Source: Crossaster papposus
Taxonomy: Eukaryota; Echinodermata; Asteroidea; Velatida; Solasteridae
Assembly (NCBI GenBank): GCA_037893245.1
Contig: JBAIAA010000075.1
Coordinates: 186,001 to 250,000, forward strand
Direction: 5' to 3'
Length of the DNA stretch: 64,000 nucleotides
The notes below the pieces were generated by a model. It was given only the letters and a program-made list of their open reading frames with translations, had not been told where the DNA came from and did not search any database. Shown one piece after another: positions 11,901 to 23,690 of this stretch. How positions within the stretch are numbered: position 1 is the stretch's first letter; every line of letters starts with the position of its first letter. Made by a program: the position numbers and the translations under genes.

Positions 11901-14218
11901 ATGCGAATTCAATGCGAATTCAATGCGAATTCTTTGACGCATTTTTTGACGCATTCAATGCGAATTCAATGCGAATTCAATGCGAATTCAATGCGAATTC
12001 AATGCGAATTCAATGCGAATTCAATGCGAATTCAATGCGAATTCAATGCGAATTCAATGCGAATTCAATGCGAATTCAATGCGAATTCAATGCGAATTCA
12101 ATGCGAATTCAATGCGAATTCAATGCGAATTCAATGCGAATTCAATGCGAATTCAATGCGAATTCAACGCGAATTCAACGCGAATTCAACGCGAATTCAA
12201 CGCGAATTCAACGCGAATTCAACGCGAATTCAACGCGAATTCAACGCGAATTCAACGCGAATTCAACGCGAATTCAACGCGAATTCAACGCGAATTCAAT
12301 GCGAATTCAATGCGAATTCTTTGACGCATTTTTTGACGCATTCAATGCGAATTCAATGCGAATTCAATGCGAATTCAACGCGAATTCAACGCGAATTCAA
12401 CGCGAATTCAACGCGAATTCAACGCGAATTCAACGCGAATTCAACGCGAATTCAACGCGAATTCAACGCGCATTCAACGCGCATTCAACGCGAATTCAAC
12501 GCGAATTCAACGCGAATTCAACGCGAATTCAACGCGAATTCAACGCGAATTCAACGCGAATTCAACGCGAATTCAACGGGAATTCAATGGGAATTCAATG
12601 GGAATTCAATGGGAATTCAATGGGAATTCAATGGGAATTCAATGGGAATTCAATGGGAATTCAATGCGAATTCAATGCGAATTCAACGCGAATTCAATGC
12701 GAATTCAATGGGAATTCAATGCGAATTCAATGGGAATTCAACGCGAATTCAACGCGAATTCATCATGTCCGATGATGTCCGATGATGTCCGATGATGTCC
12801 GATGATGTCCGATGATGTCCGATGATGTCCGATGATGTCCGATGATGTCCGATGATGTCCGATGATGTCCGATGATGTCCGATGATGTCCGATGATGGCC
12901 GATGATGGCCGATGATGGCCGATGATGGCCGATGATGTCCGATGATGTCCGATGATGTCCGATGATGGCGAATTCAATGCGAATTCAATGCGAATTCAAT
13001 GCGAATTCAATGCGAATTCAATGCGAATTCAATACGAATTCAATGCGAATTCAATGCGAATTCAACGCGAATTCAACGCGAATTCAACGCGAATTCAACG
13101 CGAATTCAACGCGAATTCAACGCGAATTCAACGCGAATTCAACGCGAATTCAACGCGAATTCAACGCGAATTCAACGCGAATTCAACGCGAATTCAATGC
13201 GAATTCTTTGACGCATTTTTTGACGCATTCAATGCGAATTCAATGCGAATTCAATGCGAATTCAATGCGAATTCAACGCGAATTCAACGCGAATTCAACG
13301 CGAATTCAACGCAAATTCAACGCAAATTCAACGCAAATTCAACGCGAATTCAACGCGCATTCAACGCGAATTCAACGCGAATTCAACGCGAATTCAACGC
13401 GAATTCAACGCGAATTCATCATGTCCGATGATGTCCGATGATGTCCGATGATGTCCGATGATGTCCGATGATGTCCGATGATGGCCGATGATGGCCGATG
13501 ATGGCCGATATTTGCCGATATTGGCCGATATTGGCCGATGATGTCCGATGATGTCCGATGATGTCCGATGATGTCCGATGATGTCCGATGATGTCCGATG
13601 ATGGCGAATTCAATGCGAATTCAATGCGAATTCAATGCGAATTCAACGCGAATTCAACGCGAATTCAACGCGAATTCAACGCGAATTCAACGCGAATTCA
13701 ACGCGAATTCAACGCGCATTCAACGCGAATTCAACGCGCATTCAACGCGAATTCAACGCGAATTCAACGCGAATTCAATGCGAATTCAATGCGAATTCAA
13801 TGCGAATTCAATGCGAATTCAATGCGAATTCAATGCGAATTTTTTGACGCATTTTTTGACGCATTTTTTGACGCATTCAATGCGAATTCAATGCGAATTC
13901 AATGCGAATTCAATGCGAATTCAATGCGAATTCAATGCGAATTCAATGCGAATTCAATGCGAAATGCGAATTCAATGCGAATTCAATGCGAATTCAATGC
14001 GAATTCAATGCGAATTCAATGCGAATTCAATGCGAATTCAATGCGAATTCAATGCGAATTCAATGCGAATTCAATGCGAATTCAATGCGAATTCAATGCG
14101 AATTCAATGCGAATTCAATGCGAATTCAATGCGAATTCAATGCGAATTCAATGCGAATTCAATGCGAATTCAATGCGAATTCAATGCGAATTCAATGCGA
14201 ATTCAATGCGAATTCAAT
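8926..14218. repeat. Higher-order satellite: alternating 11-bp and 10-bp blocks
   Basis: Six blocks of a 10-bp unit (GTCCGATGAT, with central runs of GGCCGATGAT) lie at about 8926-9150, 9729-9927, 10890-11121, 11538-11694, 12760-12968 and 13418-13604. They alternate with blocks of an 11-bp unit (GAATTCAATGC or GAATTCAACGC) at 9150-9729, 9928-10890, 11122-11540, 11695-12760, 12969-13420 and 13605-14218. Each 11-bp block has a GACGCATTTTTTGACGCATTC spacer. Long and short 11-bp blocks alternate, and the 10-bp blocks after short blocks contain GGCCGATATT units. This gives a composite period of about 1.77-1.91 kb. Confidence 0.9.
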
Positions 14219-14395
14219 GAATTAATCTTTGACGTATTCTTTGACGCATTTTTAGATGTGGGAAGTCGCCCGCGAGAAATCGCCCCGCGGAAAATGCCCC
14301 AAGGGAAATTGCCCCACGGGAAATCGCCCCACGGTGAATCCCCCCACGGGAAATTCCTCCCGGGGAAATCCCCTGCCGAATTCAAGGAATTATGC
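14219..14395. repeat. GC-rich boundary cassette, copy 2
   Basis: Repeats the 7194-7296 cassette almost exactly and then continues with more degenerate 15-bp steps (for example GGAAATCGCCCCACG) to CCTGCCGAATTCAAGG. Confidence 0.75.
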
Positions 14396-14671
14396 AAATT
14401 CAATGCGAATTCAATGCGAATTCAATGCGAATTCAATGCGAATTCAATGCGAATTCAATGCGAATTCAATGCGAATTCAATGCGAATTCAATGCGAATTC
14501 AATGCGAATTCAATGCGAATTCAATGCGAATTCAATGCGAATTCAATGCGAATTCAATGCGAATTCAATGCATTCAATGCGAATTCAATGCGAATTCAAT
14601 GCGAATTCAATGCGAATTCAATGCGAATTCAATGCGAATTCAATGCGAATTCAATGCGAATTCAATGCGAA
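14396..14671. repeat. 11-bp satellite, final block
   Basis: About 25 units of GAATTCAATGC with one short interruption near 14571. It ends abruptly against the coding remnant that begins at about 14690. Confidence 0.9.
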
Positions 14672-14689
14672 ATAAACAACCTTGGGGGC

Positions 14690-15788
14690 AGAATGTCTCT
14701 CGTTGACCATAGTGGTTCTAATTTGTCTAAATTCTTTGTCCAACCATGACCATCTGTTGGTGGTGGAACGATGGGTTTAGGCTCATGAGCCCTCTTCCAT
14801 ATCGCCACCTGGTAGTTCACTCTCCTGATGTGTTGTTGAAGACTGTCCTTGCATGGAGGAAATAAAGACAAGTCTACGTGGACCACAGCCTGAGAAAGCA
14901 TGTAGTCCAAGGAGTGCTGTGCAATATTCAGGGGAGGACTGCTTGGCAAAATGAGTGACATCAATGAGCCGCTGCTTGTTTCCTCTCCCTGTGTTGAAGA
15001 GTGATGTCTGGAGTGAGATGCGCGTAATGAAGCAATATGAAAAATATATCGGTGTCTGGGCTTTTGATCTGCACATGATCATAGCCTTGCTCCTTATCGT
15101 ATTGGCAGTAGAGGATCACGCGTGAATCTGTTACTTCTTGGGTTGAGTTGAAAGATGGAATCTCAGAACGCAGTGTCTCTCTCCCATTCTGAGAAGTGAG
15201 CAGTTGGGCTTCTCCTTTGATGAATATCATCTTTTTCCCATACAGCCTCTTAGCCATGTCATGCTCACTCCAGACATCCAGAATAACTTGAATAAGTTGT
15301 TTCTTATTCTCATCATTCGTTAGGAACTGCTTCCAGTCAGGTGGTCTTTTGGTTTTGCCTCCTGTAATTATCCTCTTCTCTGTACACCCACGCCGTGTCC
15401 GTCCGTTCACTTGACTTCACAGAGTCTGGCTTGTACATGTCTGTGCTGAAGATGACATCGCATTTGGATGACACTACATTGTGAATTTTGATGCAAATAT
15501 CGTGGAAGTTTGCAGGCATCTCTTTTAGGTAGTAGAAAACAGCATTACCATCTTCCACTACCAAGGTCTTGTCAGTGGGTGGAGGTTGCGAGTTCTCTAC
15601 ATCCTTCAGAAGATACAGTGTAGGCCCTTAGCTTTATCTGTCTTAGCAAAGAAGTTGTCTGATGTTCCAATTGAGTAGGGAACAGGATCAAAGAATATTT
15701 CATGATTTCTCGTAGATCAAGTTGTGTGCATTTGAAGAGTCTAAAGATATTCCCTGGCCCTCAACCGCAGAAGCCCTTGCCGGACACG
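14690..15788 (-). pseudogene. Repetitive invertebrate gene family, broken inverted copy
   Basis: Read on the minus strand, this holds the same protein as the plus-strand copy at 15811-16701 plus a more N-terminal part (DKTLVVEDGNAVFYYLKEMP, then CDVIFSTDMYKPDS). The segment between EHDMA and VQIKSPDTD, about 60 residues missing from the plus copy, is present here. It lacks the part corresponding to 16130-16377 of the other copy, so SGC jumps directly to VHVDLSLFPPCKDS in another frame. It is cut off after ILPPRL where the satellite begins. The motif KSPDTDIFFILLHYAHL suggests a PIN/FEN1-like nuclease fold, an inference from the acidic motif only. Frameshifts make it non-functional. Confidence 0.65.
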
Positions 15789-15810
15789 GCGTGGGTGTGC
15801 AGAGAAGAGG

Positions 15811-16701
15811 ATGATTACAGGAGGCAAAACCAAAAGACCACCTGACTGGAAGCAGTTCCTAACGAATGATGAGAATAAGAAACAACTTATTCAAGTTATT
15901 CTGGATGTCTGGAGTGAGCATGACATGGCTAATGTGCAGATCAAAAGCCCAGACACCGATATATTTTTCATATTGCTTCATTACGCGCATCTCACTCCAG
16001 ACATCACATTACTCTTCCACACAGAGAGAGGAAGCAAGCAGCGGCTCATTGATGTCACTCATTTTGCCAAGCAGTCCTCCCCTGAATATTGCACAGCACT
16101 CCTTGGACTACATGCTTTCTCAGGCTGTGACTCCACAAGCGCCTTTAAAGGAATTGGCAAAGTCAAGCCTATCAAACTGTTGCAGCAACGCAACAAATTT
16201 GTCAAACCTCTTGCAGGACTTGGTGATTCGTGGACTGTACCAGAGGAGTTGATGTCCAACCTGGAGGAATTTACATGTGCCCTGTATGGAAAACCAAGGT
16301 TTACTGATGTAGATGAGGCTAGATTTGCTCTGATGAAGAAAAAGTGTAAAAGTGATGGAGAGAAAATCAGCAAGTCGGTCCACGTAGACTTGTCTTTATT
16401 TCCTCCATGCAAGGACAGTCTTCAACAACACATCAGGAGAGTGAACTACCAGGTGGCGATATGGAAGAGGGCTCATGAGCCTAAACCCATCGTTCCACCA
16501 CCTACAGATGGTGATGGTTGGACAAAGAATTTAGACAAATTAGAACCACTATGGTCAACGAGAGACATTCTGCCCCCAAGGTTGGTAGATGTTCTTGACT
16601 GTATGGGAGACGATGACTCAAGTGATGACGACTACGATTCAGATCATGATGTCCAGTACTATGACTCGGACAAAGACGCAGATAGCGAAGATGAAGTCTG
16701 A
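15811..16701 (+). CDS. Hypothetical protein, PIN/FEN1-like motif, internally deleted
   Basis: A 296-codon open frame ending in a highly acidic tail (DDDSSDDDYDSDHD and similar). Recognisable blocks are KSPDTDIFFILLHYAHLTPD, a central LHAFSGCDSTSAFKGIGKVK, and a C-terminal FPPCKDSLQQHIRRVNYQ block. This block order is familiar from multicopy uncharacterised genes of cnidarians, echinoderms, amphioxus and fish that behave like mobile-element cargo. Compared with the inverted copy next to it, about 60 residues are missing before the KSPDTD motif. Its upstream part is also missing, because the arm begins near 15789. The open frame may be a relic. Function is unknown, and a nuclease-like role is only inferred. 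Confidence 0.5.
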   Translation: MITGGKTKRPPDWKQFLTNDENKKQLIQVILDVWSEHDMANVQIKSPDTDIFFILLHYAHLTPDITLLFHTERGSKQRLIDVTHFAKQSSPEYCTALLGLHAFSGCDSTSAFKGIGKVKPIKLLQQRNKFVKPLAGLGDSWTVPEELMSNLEEFTCALYGKPRFTDVDEARFALMKKKCKSDGEKISKSVHVDLSLFPPCKDSLQQHIRRVNYQVAIWKRAHEPKPIVPPPTDGDGWTKNLDKLEPLWSTRDILPPRLVDVLDCMGDDDSSDDDYDSDHDVQYYDSDKDADSEDEV

Positions 16702-18600
16702 AAAGGCTTCATTATTTGTTTCAGTAGTACAGTATGACATGTTTTGCTTTTGTGATAATTAATGTTAATAACATGCCCCATAGAAAATGACAAACCATCA
16801 AATTTTAAGTAAATATTAGCAATATAAATCTGGTTCAACACAGAAAGATCACGTGCTGTTAGTTTTGTCACGTGTAGGTGTTTACTTCCTTACACCTTTA
16901 CTCCATTCATGTAAACAAGAGTTGATTAAAAATATATATATGTTCTATCACTTATAACTGAAGGACACTCAATGCTGTATAAGGAATTTCAGTAATGATT
17001 TCTTGTGATATCTAATTTTCTTTCCCTTGATTCTTCCGTCTTGAAATAATAAATGTACATTATGTACGATAAACAGATAACTGCATAATATTAACTAGAA
17101 AGATTGTCGACACCAAAGTGGTCACATCGTTAAAATGTATTTTCAAAGAATGCAAAGTTTCAACAATACTCATTATGTCATCCTTAAATTTGAGTTTGAT
17201 AAGCCATTTATGTGTTTATCCTTGGATGAAGGACTTGAGGAAAACATTCTGTCACTGTTGCAGTTACATAATATTTTGTGCTAGTGAAAAAATGTACCTG
17301 TGTTTCTGAAAAAGTATGAATAGAAATATAGAAACGTAGTGCATTTAAGGTGTTGTTAAACATTTAAATATCAGTCTTTGTTATATACCATGATTATAAT
17401 CAGATTCATTCACTGATTGGTTTTGCTCAGTGTGTCATGTCAGTTGAAATTCATGAAACTGCACCCCGTATACGTTCATTCATTCGTTTGTATAATCATC
17501 AACCCTGTGTTATAGCATATAATGCGATTAATGACCAACAGTTGAATAAGTTGGCTTGGTCTGAGCCCCCCTTTCAGACTGATACATGTTTATAACTATC
17601 AAAAAGCCATATTGTATGCGGTAATATACTGTATTGAATTTATAAACATAATAGGAATAGAAATCATCCTACGGACAGTGAAAGAAGATCACTGTCATTT
17701 TAGATATCATTTTACTTCACAATAACAAAGATGTACAGAGTACTTCCCTTCATGATATCATAAAGGGAAAAGAAAGTACATTGCATTTCAAATAGTGTGC
17801 ATATGTTATGTGTATTCTCAGGAGAACTGGAATTTGATTTGATTTAGTTTAATGTTAACAGGCTAGCCCTAACAGTCATTAAAATACTGCTTGTCGAGCT
17901 TTTGTTCTTATAAACAGAAACTGTGATTGAATGTGCATTAAATATACAGAATGTAGTAACCGTAATGCGGGGGAGGGGGTTAATTACGAGTTGACTGATA
18001 CTATTTTGTTTGCAGGAAACATCAGATAACATATCAATGAATAATTTTACACGAAATTAGGGGGTTAGCAAACTTATTTCATGATTATAGCAGACAAAAT
18101 ACAACTTCCAGGTGATTTTGACAGATTTTGAGATGAAAATGTGCATATTTAATTATATGCAAATTTATGATGTCATTAATAATAGAAGACAATAAAACAT
18201 ATTAAAATAATTTTGTCTACCCATTGTTGTATGATTTATGAAGATTGTGTATTGATTTGGTGGAGATTAGAGTTATATCTGCTGAGAAACAGGGTAAAAT
18301 GTAAGCACATAATTCACGAACCCTAAGAAAGTGTTCAAAACACGAAAAACTGAAATTTTTACATATCTTCAAATAAGGAGCAAAAAAACAGTGTCTAAAT
18401 GAGTTTTTTTCTTGGGAACATCTTTTTTCTGATATTATGGATCCCAATGAACAAGATGACACCCAAGAAGTAGGATCATAGGGGGGGTGCACGGTAGCCC
18501 CCTCTGGCCCACGGACTATAACAAAAACCAATATCATTCTGATTCACCTCAGACTCAAGTACTAAAATACAAACTGTATCAAAATGACATAATTTGTCCT
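16702..18600. other. No gene seen
   Basis: AT-rich unique sequence. Only short non-conserved frames are present and I recognise no RNA gene. Confidence 0.5.
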
Positions 18601-18614
18601 TATATTCACTAGAT

Positions 18615-18857
18615 TTACATGTTCCGCTGTGGTAACATGATCAGTTTATTGCAAAGCGTGCACATCGACTTCCCTGGTATATCTACCTTTTTGGCGAACT
18701 CGCCGAGATTGCACTTTACTTTATCGGCAATACCACTTTTACCAGGCAGTTTAATATCCACATCGGCCTCTAACCAAGACCACTTCCGTTTTTCTTTGAC
18801 ACCTTTATCCGACTCCCGTATGAAGTATTCTTCATTTCTATCCAAAAATCTCGGCAT
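18615..18857 (-). CDS. Zinc-finger-type first exon (possible transposon-derived family)
   Basis: An 80-codon minus-strand frame starts MPRFLDRNEEYFIRESD and ends in a CTLCNKLI half zinc finger, after which the sequence stops matching a finger. The composition (lysine-rich, one CxxC at the end) fits the first exon of a multicopy invertebrate family with an N-terminal zinc finger, often hAT-related. A donor-like ACAT/GTAAAT lies at the end of the frame. No following exon was found, so this may be an isolated or pseudogenic exon. Confidence 0.4.
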   Translation of the reverse strand: MPRFLDRNEEYFIRESDKGVKEKRKWSWLEADVDIKLPGKSGIADKVKCNLGEFAKKVDIPGKSMCTLCNKLIMLPQRNM

Positions 18858-19833
18858 TTTGAAGTCGGATGCCTCCGATATTTCACGATAATTTTACTAT
18901 AACTGTTTTTCTTTCACGTACACAAATAAGCGTTAACACGATGGCTGCTCAATCAGCAACAGCATTTCCAAACGCTGTATATTTGTAGGGGATCGTCACA
19001 ATATCGCATGAGGTTTACTTTGCCGATACATGTATCACTGCAGTATCATACACATGGAGCGATCGCACCCAGAGAGGGTTTTTCTTAATTGCTCAATTGC
19101 GACACCCCCTAGTCTTTTTTCTAGTCGTTTTGAATGCTCCGCACTGTGTAGTTCGGATGGTGAATTGCATGAAGCCGGAACGTAGACGAAAAAAACGTTT
19201 AGAAAACGTCCACAGGACAGCTTTTTATTGCTATTGTACATGTCATGCAGCGCTGCTGAGTGCTAAATCATCATTATGTACATGTACGTTAACCGCAGGC
19301 TGTGTGCTGATCGTTGCGTGAAATCGCGTGCGCATTTAAAAGTGCCGATCTCGGGGCATTGCAGCAATGATATTTCCACAATTTCTCTTTAAAAAAAAAT
19401 CACCCTAAACCAACTCTACCCCCCCCCCCCCAATTTTAAACCGGATTCACATTGAACTCGGAGAGGACATATTTTGGCCTCCAAAAAGCGGGAAACCGCG
19501 GAACGGCGGGGAATTCTCATGCCTGATATTGGTTACTAAAAAGAGACAAGGCGGTTCTCGAACCATAATTTTCGCGATATCTCTATTTTACAACTTGACC
19601 TCAATGACCTTTTTCACTCAGCACGTGACCCCCACATGGCTGTTTCCATATTGCATCTATGACCCAAGTTTGATTGCAATTGGACTTCAAGTTTTCAAAT
19701 GAGACAAGTTATACAATCATATATTAGGGCCGTTTGTTTTAGCCTTAACAATCCAGATAACGATCAGTATGATCCTGTGTAAGCGTGAATGTCAGACTCT
19801 ATAAAATGTGGATATTAGATAAAATGTGCATGT

Positions 19834-20108
19834 TTAACCAATTCGCGCCGGATTATTTCAAGTTACCGAGACCACTGGCAGGATTACAAGAACAAGAACA
19901 AAAAGAACAACTGCCCAACGCCGGTTGAAAACGAACGCCATTTTCCTTGCTCTTTTCTCAGCATCCATGATTGTAGAACTTCAGACAGGTCGATTAAACT
20001 ATACTATAAAAAAAACTATACTATTTACTATAAAATACAACCAACTCCCCCAAATCCACCCATTCCTGATAATTCAAGCAGTTACCAATGGTGTATTATA
20101 CCTTTAAG
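19834..20108 (+). mobile_element. TTAA-target repeat, copy A
   Basis: It begins at TTAACCAATTCGCGCCGG and ends AATGGTGTATTATACCTTTAA. The right half, with GCATCCATGATTGTAGAAC and ACAGGTCGATTAAAC, matches repeats at about 30020-30274 and 47500-47755. The two ends do not match each other well, so it may be a composite of two TTAA-type families. Confidence 0.5.
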
Positions 20109-20233
20109 TGTGGATAATGGGGAGAGTGACCGGTCACATAGTACGAAAAATAGGAGAAAAATAGGAGCCAGATAGAAAAAGTAGAAAAAGTAGGAATACT
20201 AAAAATATTTCAACTGGATTAACAGGGGTGACA

Positions 20234-20417
20234 TTAGACAGACATGTTAGTCACGGTTACATTGTACAAGTTGGTCTGGTTACTGTATGTACCGGCTGGG
20301 AAGGTACTCCAATCTAGACCGGTGCCATTGGTGCAGAAGTAACCAGCAGGGCAGTCAGTGATGCCTGGCTGTAGGTCTGGGTTCCCGACTGTTTCATTCT
20401 CTGGCAGGCAGTAGAAA
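20234..20417 (-). CDS. Cysteine-rich gene, last recognised exon
   Basis: The acceptor is ACAACAG/TTTCTAC. The first base completes a glycine codon with the preceding exon's GG (phase 2). It encodes FYCLPENET, then CPAGYFCTNGTG and AGTYSNQTNLYNVT, and reaches TAA at 20234. After the stop the same frame still reads CHPC, so the stop may be a mutation and not the true end. Confidence 0.65.
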
Positions 20418-21192
20418 CTGTTGTACGACAATATCAGAAAAATGAAAGAAAAACAATTTAAATGATGATTTGGATAGAAACCAAAATTGAAAAAATAATG
20501 GAACAGTTCTTTATCATACTTCTAAAAGGTCCTTCTTGAAAAATTAAAACAAAAAAAAAGTTAAATAAGAATCTAATAAGCAGAAATTGTTTTAGATTAA
20601 ATGTCCACAAAACACGCAAAAGATTGTAAAACAGGACAAGTAAGGTTTGGTTGAGCATAGCAACAGCTCTGTTCTAATCATTTTTTTTTTTTGAAGATTT
20701 CCACACATACGAAACTATTGCATAAACAACAAAATATCCAAATTTCGAGACTGTGAAATAGTTACGAGGACCTAATTTGATTACCGCGTTAATTAGACCA
20801 ATAACGGACTTTAATCCAAACACTTAAACTGCGCAAACACTATGCAAAATAGTGTAATTTAAGAGATTCCCGATTATCGCACCTAAAAAATGGAAATATG
20901 TAGAGGAGGACTTTAGGTTTTCCAAATTGCGCAAAATCTTAAAATTGACCACCCCTCCATATTTTGACTTTGGATGGCTATATCTGCGAATCACTTATAT
21001 AATACAAACATTTCACTTTCCATGAGAATGACAGCACACCAGGTGCCGCGATTTCACAGGATGTTTGAGACTGTTATTTACTTATAGTCAAGCAGGGGAT
21101 TTCACAGTAATTTGGTTGTTTTATCGTTAATCAGCCAAATTGGCCACAACCTGAAAGCAATAATTGACAAAACAACAGATGATGACGCTCAC

Positions 21193-21328
21193 CCTCTGGG
21201 GCATATCTTGCATTCATACTGCGTGGTTCGGTCCGTGTAGTAACCGGCCAGGCAGGCCTTGGGATCCGGGGAGCCCGCTGGGCAGTGCAGTCCTATGGGA
21301 CACTCGACGGGGTTGGGCCTGTCAGAAC
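21193..21328 (-). CDS. Cysteine-rich gene, exon (phase 1 to 2)
   Basis: The acceptor is ACAATAG/GTTCTG and the donor AGAGG/GTGAGC. It encodes SDRPNPVECPIGLHC, then CLAGYYTDRTTQYECKICPR. Its 136 nt fit a phase-1 start and phase-2 end, matching both neighbours. Confidence 0.75.
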
Positions 21329-22109
21329 CTATTGTATCAATTGTAGAAATTTGTGGCATTACAGTTTAGTATTGAAGTGAAGATAATTGCAATGGATCAC
21401 AACCCACAAATAACTTTACAAAAAGAAGTATCTGTATTCAGTGACGAGGAATCTGGTCCTGCACATGGTTTTCATTACTTCACATACTGCTTTTTTATGC
21501 ATATTTGTGACCGGTTCTACAAAAAGGTGTATTAAGTCGCGCTGTGCACTATCATGTAATGGCCCGCTCAATGTTGAGAGGGTAAACATTTCATACAAAA
21601 GTGATTTGTTGTCATGAATGACATCTTCAATACCTACAGTTTCAGGTTTCATTCAAAGAAATGTTGATTTTGATGATTAAAGTGGGAACAAATACCATTT
21701 TGTGTACATCGTTCTGTTGTAGTACAACAGAGCCGGCTATTTCAAAGCCCGTTTTCTAAGTTGTGTAATTTGAACTCCAAGGAAGTAATAAATATGTAAA
21801 CACGTCATATTTTTTAAATAAAAGCGGCTATAGAGCTCTATTATATACCAAATGAAAGCTTACATTGTGGGTTTTTCAACCATGTATATAACCCACTTTT
21901 TTTGTAGAGCTGGTCACATTTGTCCAAATCAATTTGTACAAGATAAGTTTGTAGCTTATGGTAGAATAATATGAACTATACATTTTTCACGGAATTTGTG
22001 TGCAGTTCAACTTTACATTAAGTGATTACACAGAAGGTTTGAAAAGGGCCACAATATCAACAGGGAATACTATGCAGATCTCCTGAATATCATAAAGATT
22101 TGAAGTGGG

Positions 22110-23100
22110 AAACTGACAAGAGGGGTGCTCTTCTGCCAGGACAATGCTCCAGCCCACATGACCACAGTGGCCATGGCTGCCAACCAGAAATGTGGATTTT
22201 AGAGATGCCAACTTTTGAATTCTGTTGTCAGGGAGGATTTGTAAAGTACATTTTTAGGTCGTTTTATTTGCTTTTTACAATAGTCTCCGTCATGTTGAAC
22301 GTTGAACAGAGTTGCTTGGTTGCTTTTTCATTTAGGCTCATTGGTAGTATTGCGCATGCGTACGTATGATAATTACGACAGCAACTGATCACATGAGAGA
22401 GATTAACCAAAAGGGAAAAGAAGTCCGATTTTCACGTAAAGTCAAGTCGCGAAACTGTGTTTCCGCCGGTCTTGTGACTTGCGTGTACCACATGTAATGT
22501 ACACATGTACATGTACATTCATTGTAATCACTGTGCACCATGCATACGTTAATGGCTTACTACAGAAGTATATGCAGGCGCGTTGCAGCTAGCCGTGTAC
22601 CGAGTGCTCCATCAGGCCGCACCGGCATGCTTGGTATGGTAACTGTGCATGCTGTAATGCATTGAACGGCAGCGCGTGCGCAGAAAGCAAACAAAATGCT
22701 GATACAAAAAAAAAAGGCGCATTAATATTGCAAATCCGGGAGGATATCTTATGTGCCCGTAAGGTCGGGAGTTTAGATGATTTTCCGGGAGCCTTCTGGT
22801 GAAATCGGGAGGGTTGGCATTTCTGTGATTTGAACTGGTCCAACACCCGCCCTATTCTCCTGATTTGGCACCCCTCTGACTACTACCTCTTCCCGAAGTA
22901 GAAAGAGCTTGGTGGTCACCACTTTGCCTCAGATGATGACGTAATTAATTCTGTGGATCTCCTTCTGAGGGCCTAAGACAATGCCTTCTACACTGAAGGT
23001 AATTACATGCTCCATGACTGATGGACTACGTGTGTTAATGTAAGAGGGGACTCTGTTGAAAAATAAATGTGTTTCATTTTCAAAAACTGACTCCTTCTGG
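22110..23100 (+). pseudogene. Mariner-type transposase remnant, split by a nested element
   Basis: The left piece (to about 22205) reads RGVLFCQDNAPAHMTTVAMA, containing a catalytic aspartate of mariner transposases. The right piece (from about 22840) reads HPPYSPDLAPSDYYLFPK across a one-base frame break, then GGHHFASDDDVINSV and FYTEGNYM. Stops and indels are present. The two pieces join at CGF/ELVQHPPYSP, which is the normal mariner order. It sits in an intron of the cysteine-rich gene in the opposite orientation. Confidence 0.75.
22203..22833. mobile_element. hAT-type element nested in the mariner remnant
   Basis: The termini AGAGATGCCAAC and GTTGGCATTTCT are 12-bp inverted repeats with one mismatch. 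The flanks GTGGATTT and GTGATTT look like an 8-bp target duplication with one base lost. It interrupts the mariner frame exactly between two conserved blocks. No transposase is visible, so it is non-autonomous. Confidence 0.55.
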
Positions 23101-23402
23101 CAACGAACTTATCAACAATCCTCGTAGAATCTACTTTAGGTACAGAACTACAAGAGAAATTAAAAGAAGAAAAGATACTTAGGAAAACTAAAGGTTGAAA
23201 TTAACATTCTTCTTAAAGTGCGGCAGATCATAGGTTGTGGGAAACAAGCACCAGGTAAGGAATTCCGAAGGGATGCAGCAAGACATCTTGTTCTAAGACA
23301 ACTGATGATCCATTCAAACCAACCGTAAACAGGAAGTACTCAGATTTGAGTCACGAGGTGTCTGGTCACACACACAATTCTTTTTGTTTTAATCCTGCTT
23401 AC

Positions 23403-23690
23403 CTTCAGGGCAGTAGTAGCCTTCCATGCACAGTCCTTCCTGCAAAGTCAGCCCGACCTGTCGGCAGTACCATCCGGCCGTGCAGTTCCGGCACTCCCAA
23501 ACGTTGCTCAGTCCGGTGTCGTTGGAGTAGGTTCCACTGGGGCACCTCTCAGGCACCGACGTGCCGTTGCCGCAGTACCGGCCGGCTGGGCAGACGTGTT
23601 GCTGACGGTAGTCCGAGCCATGCCCGCAGTAAAAGCCCGAGAGGCAGTAGCCGGCAGGGGCAAGGAGGGCATCTTCATCACAGTAGTGGC
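23403..23690 (-). CDS. Cysteine-rich gene, exon (288 nt, phase 1-1)
   Basis: The acceptor is CTGAACAG/GCCACT and the donor CTGAAG/GTAAGC. It encodes three cysteine modules, including CLSGFYCGHGSDY, CPAGRYCGNGTSVPERCPSG and CRNCTAGWYC. The frame is fully open. Confidence 0.8.

Noticed and set aside
8926-14218. CRISPR-like array
   Set aside because: There are no unique spacers between repeats. This is satellite DNA in an animal genome.
9135-14749. Long RIQCEFNANS-repeat frames
   Set aside because: Translations of the 11-bp satellite. Not coding.
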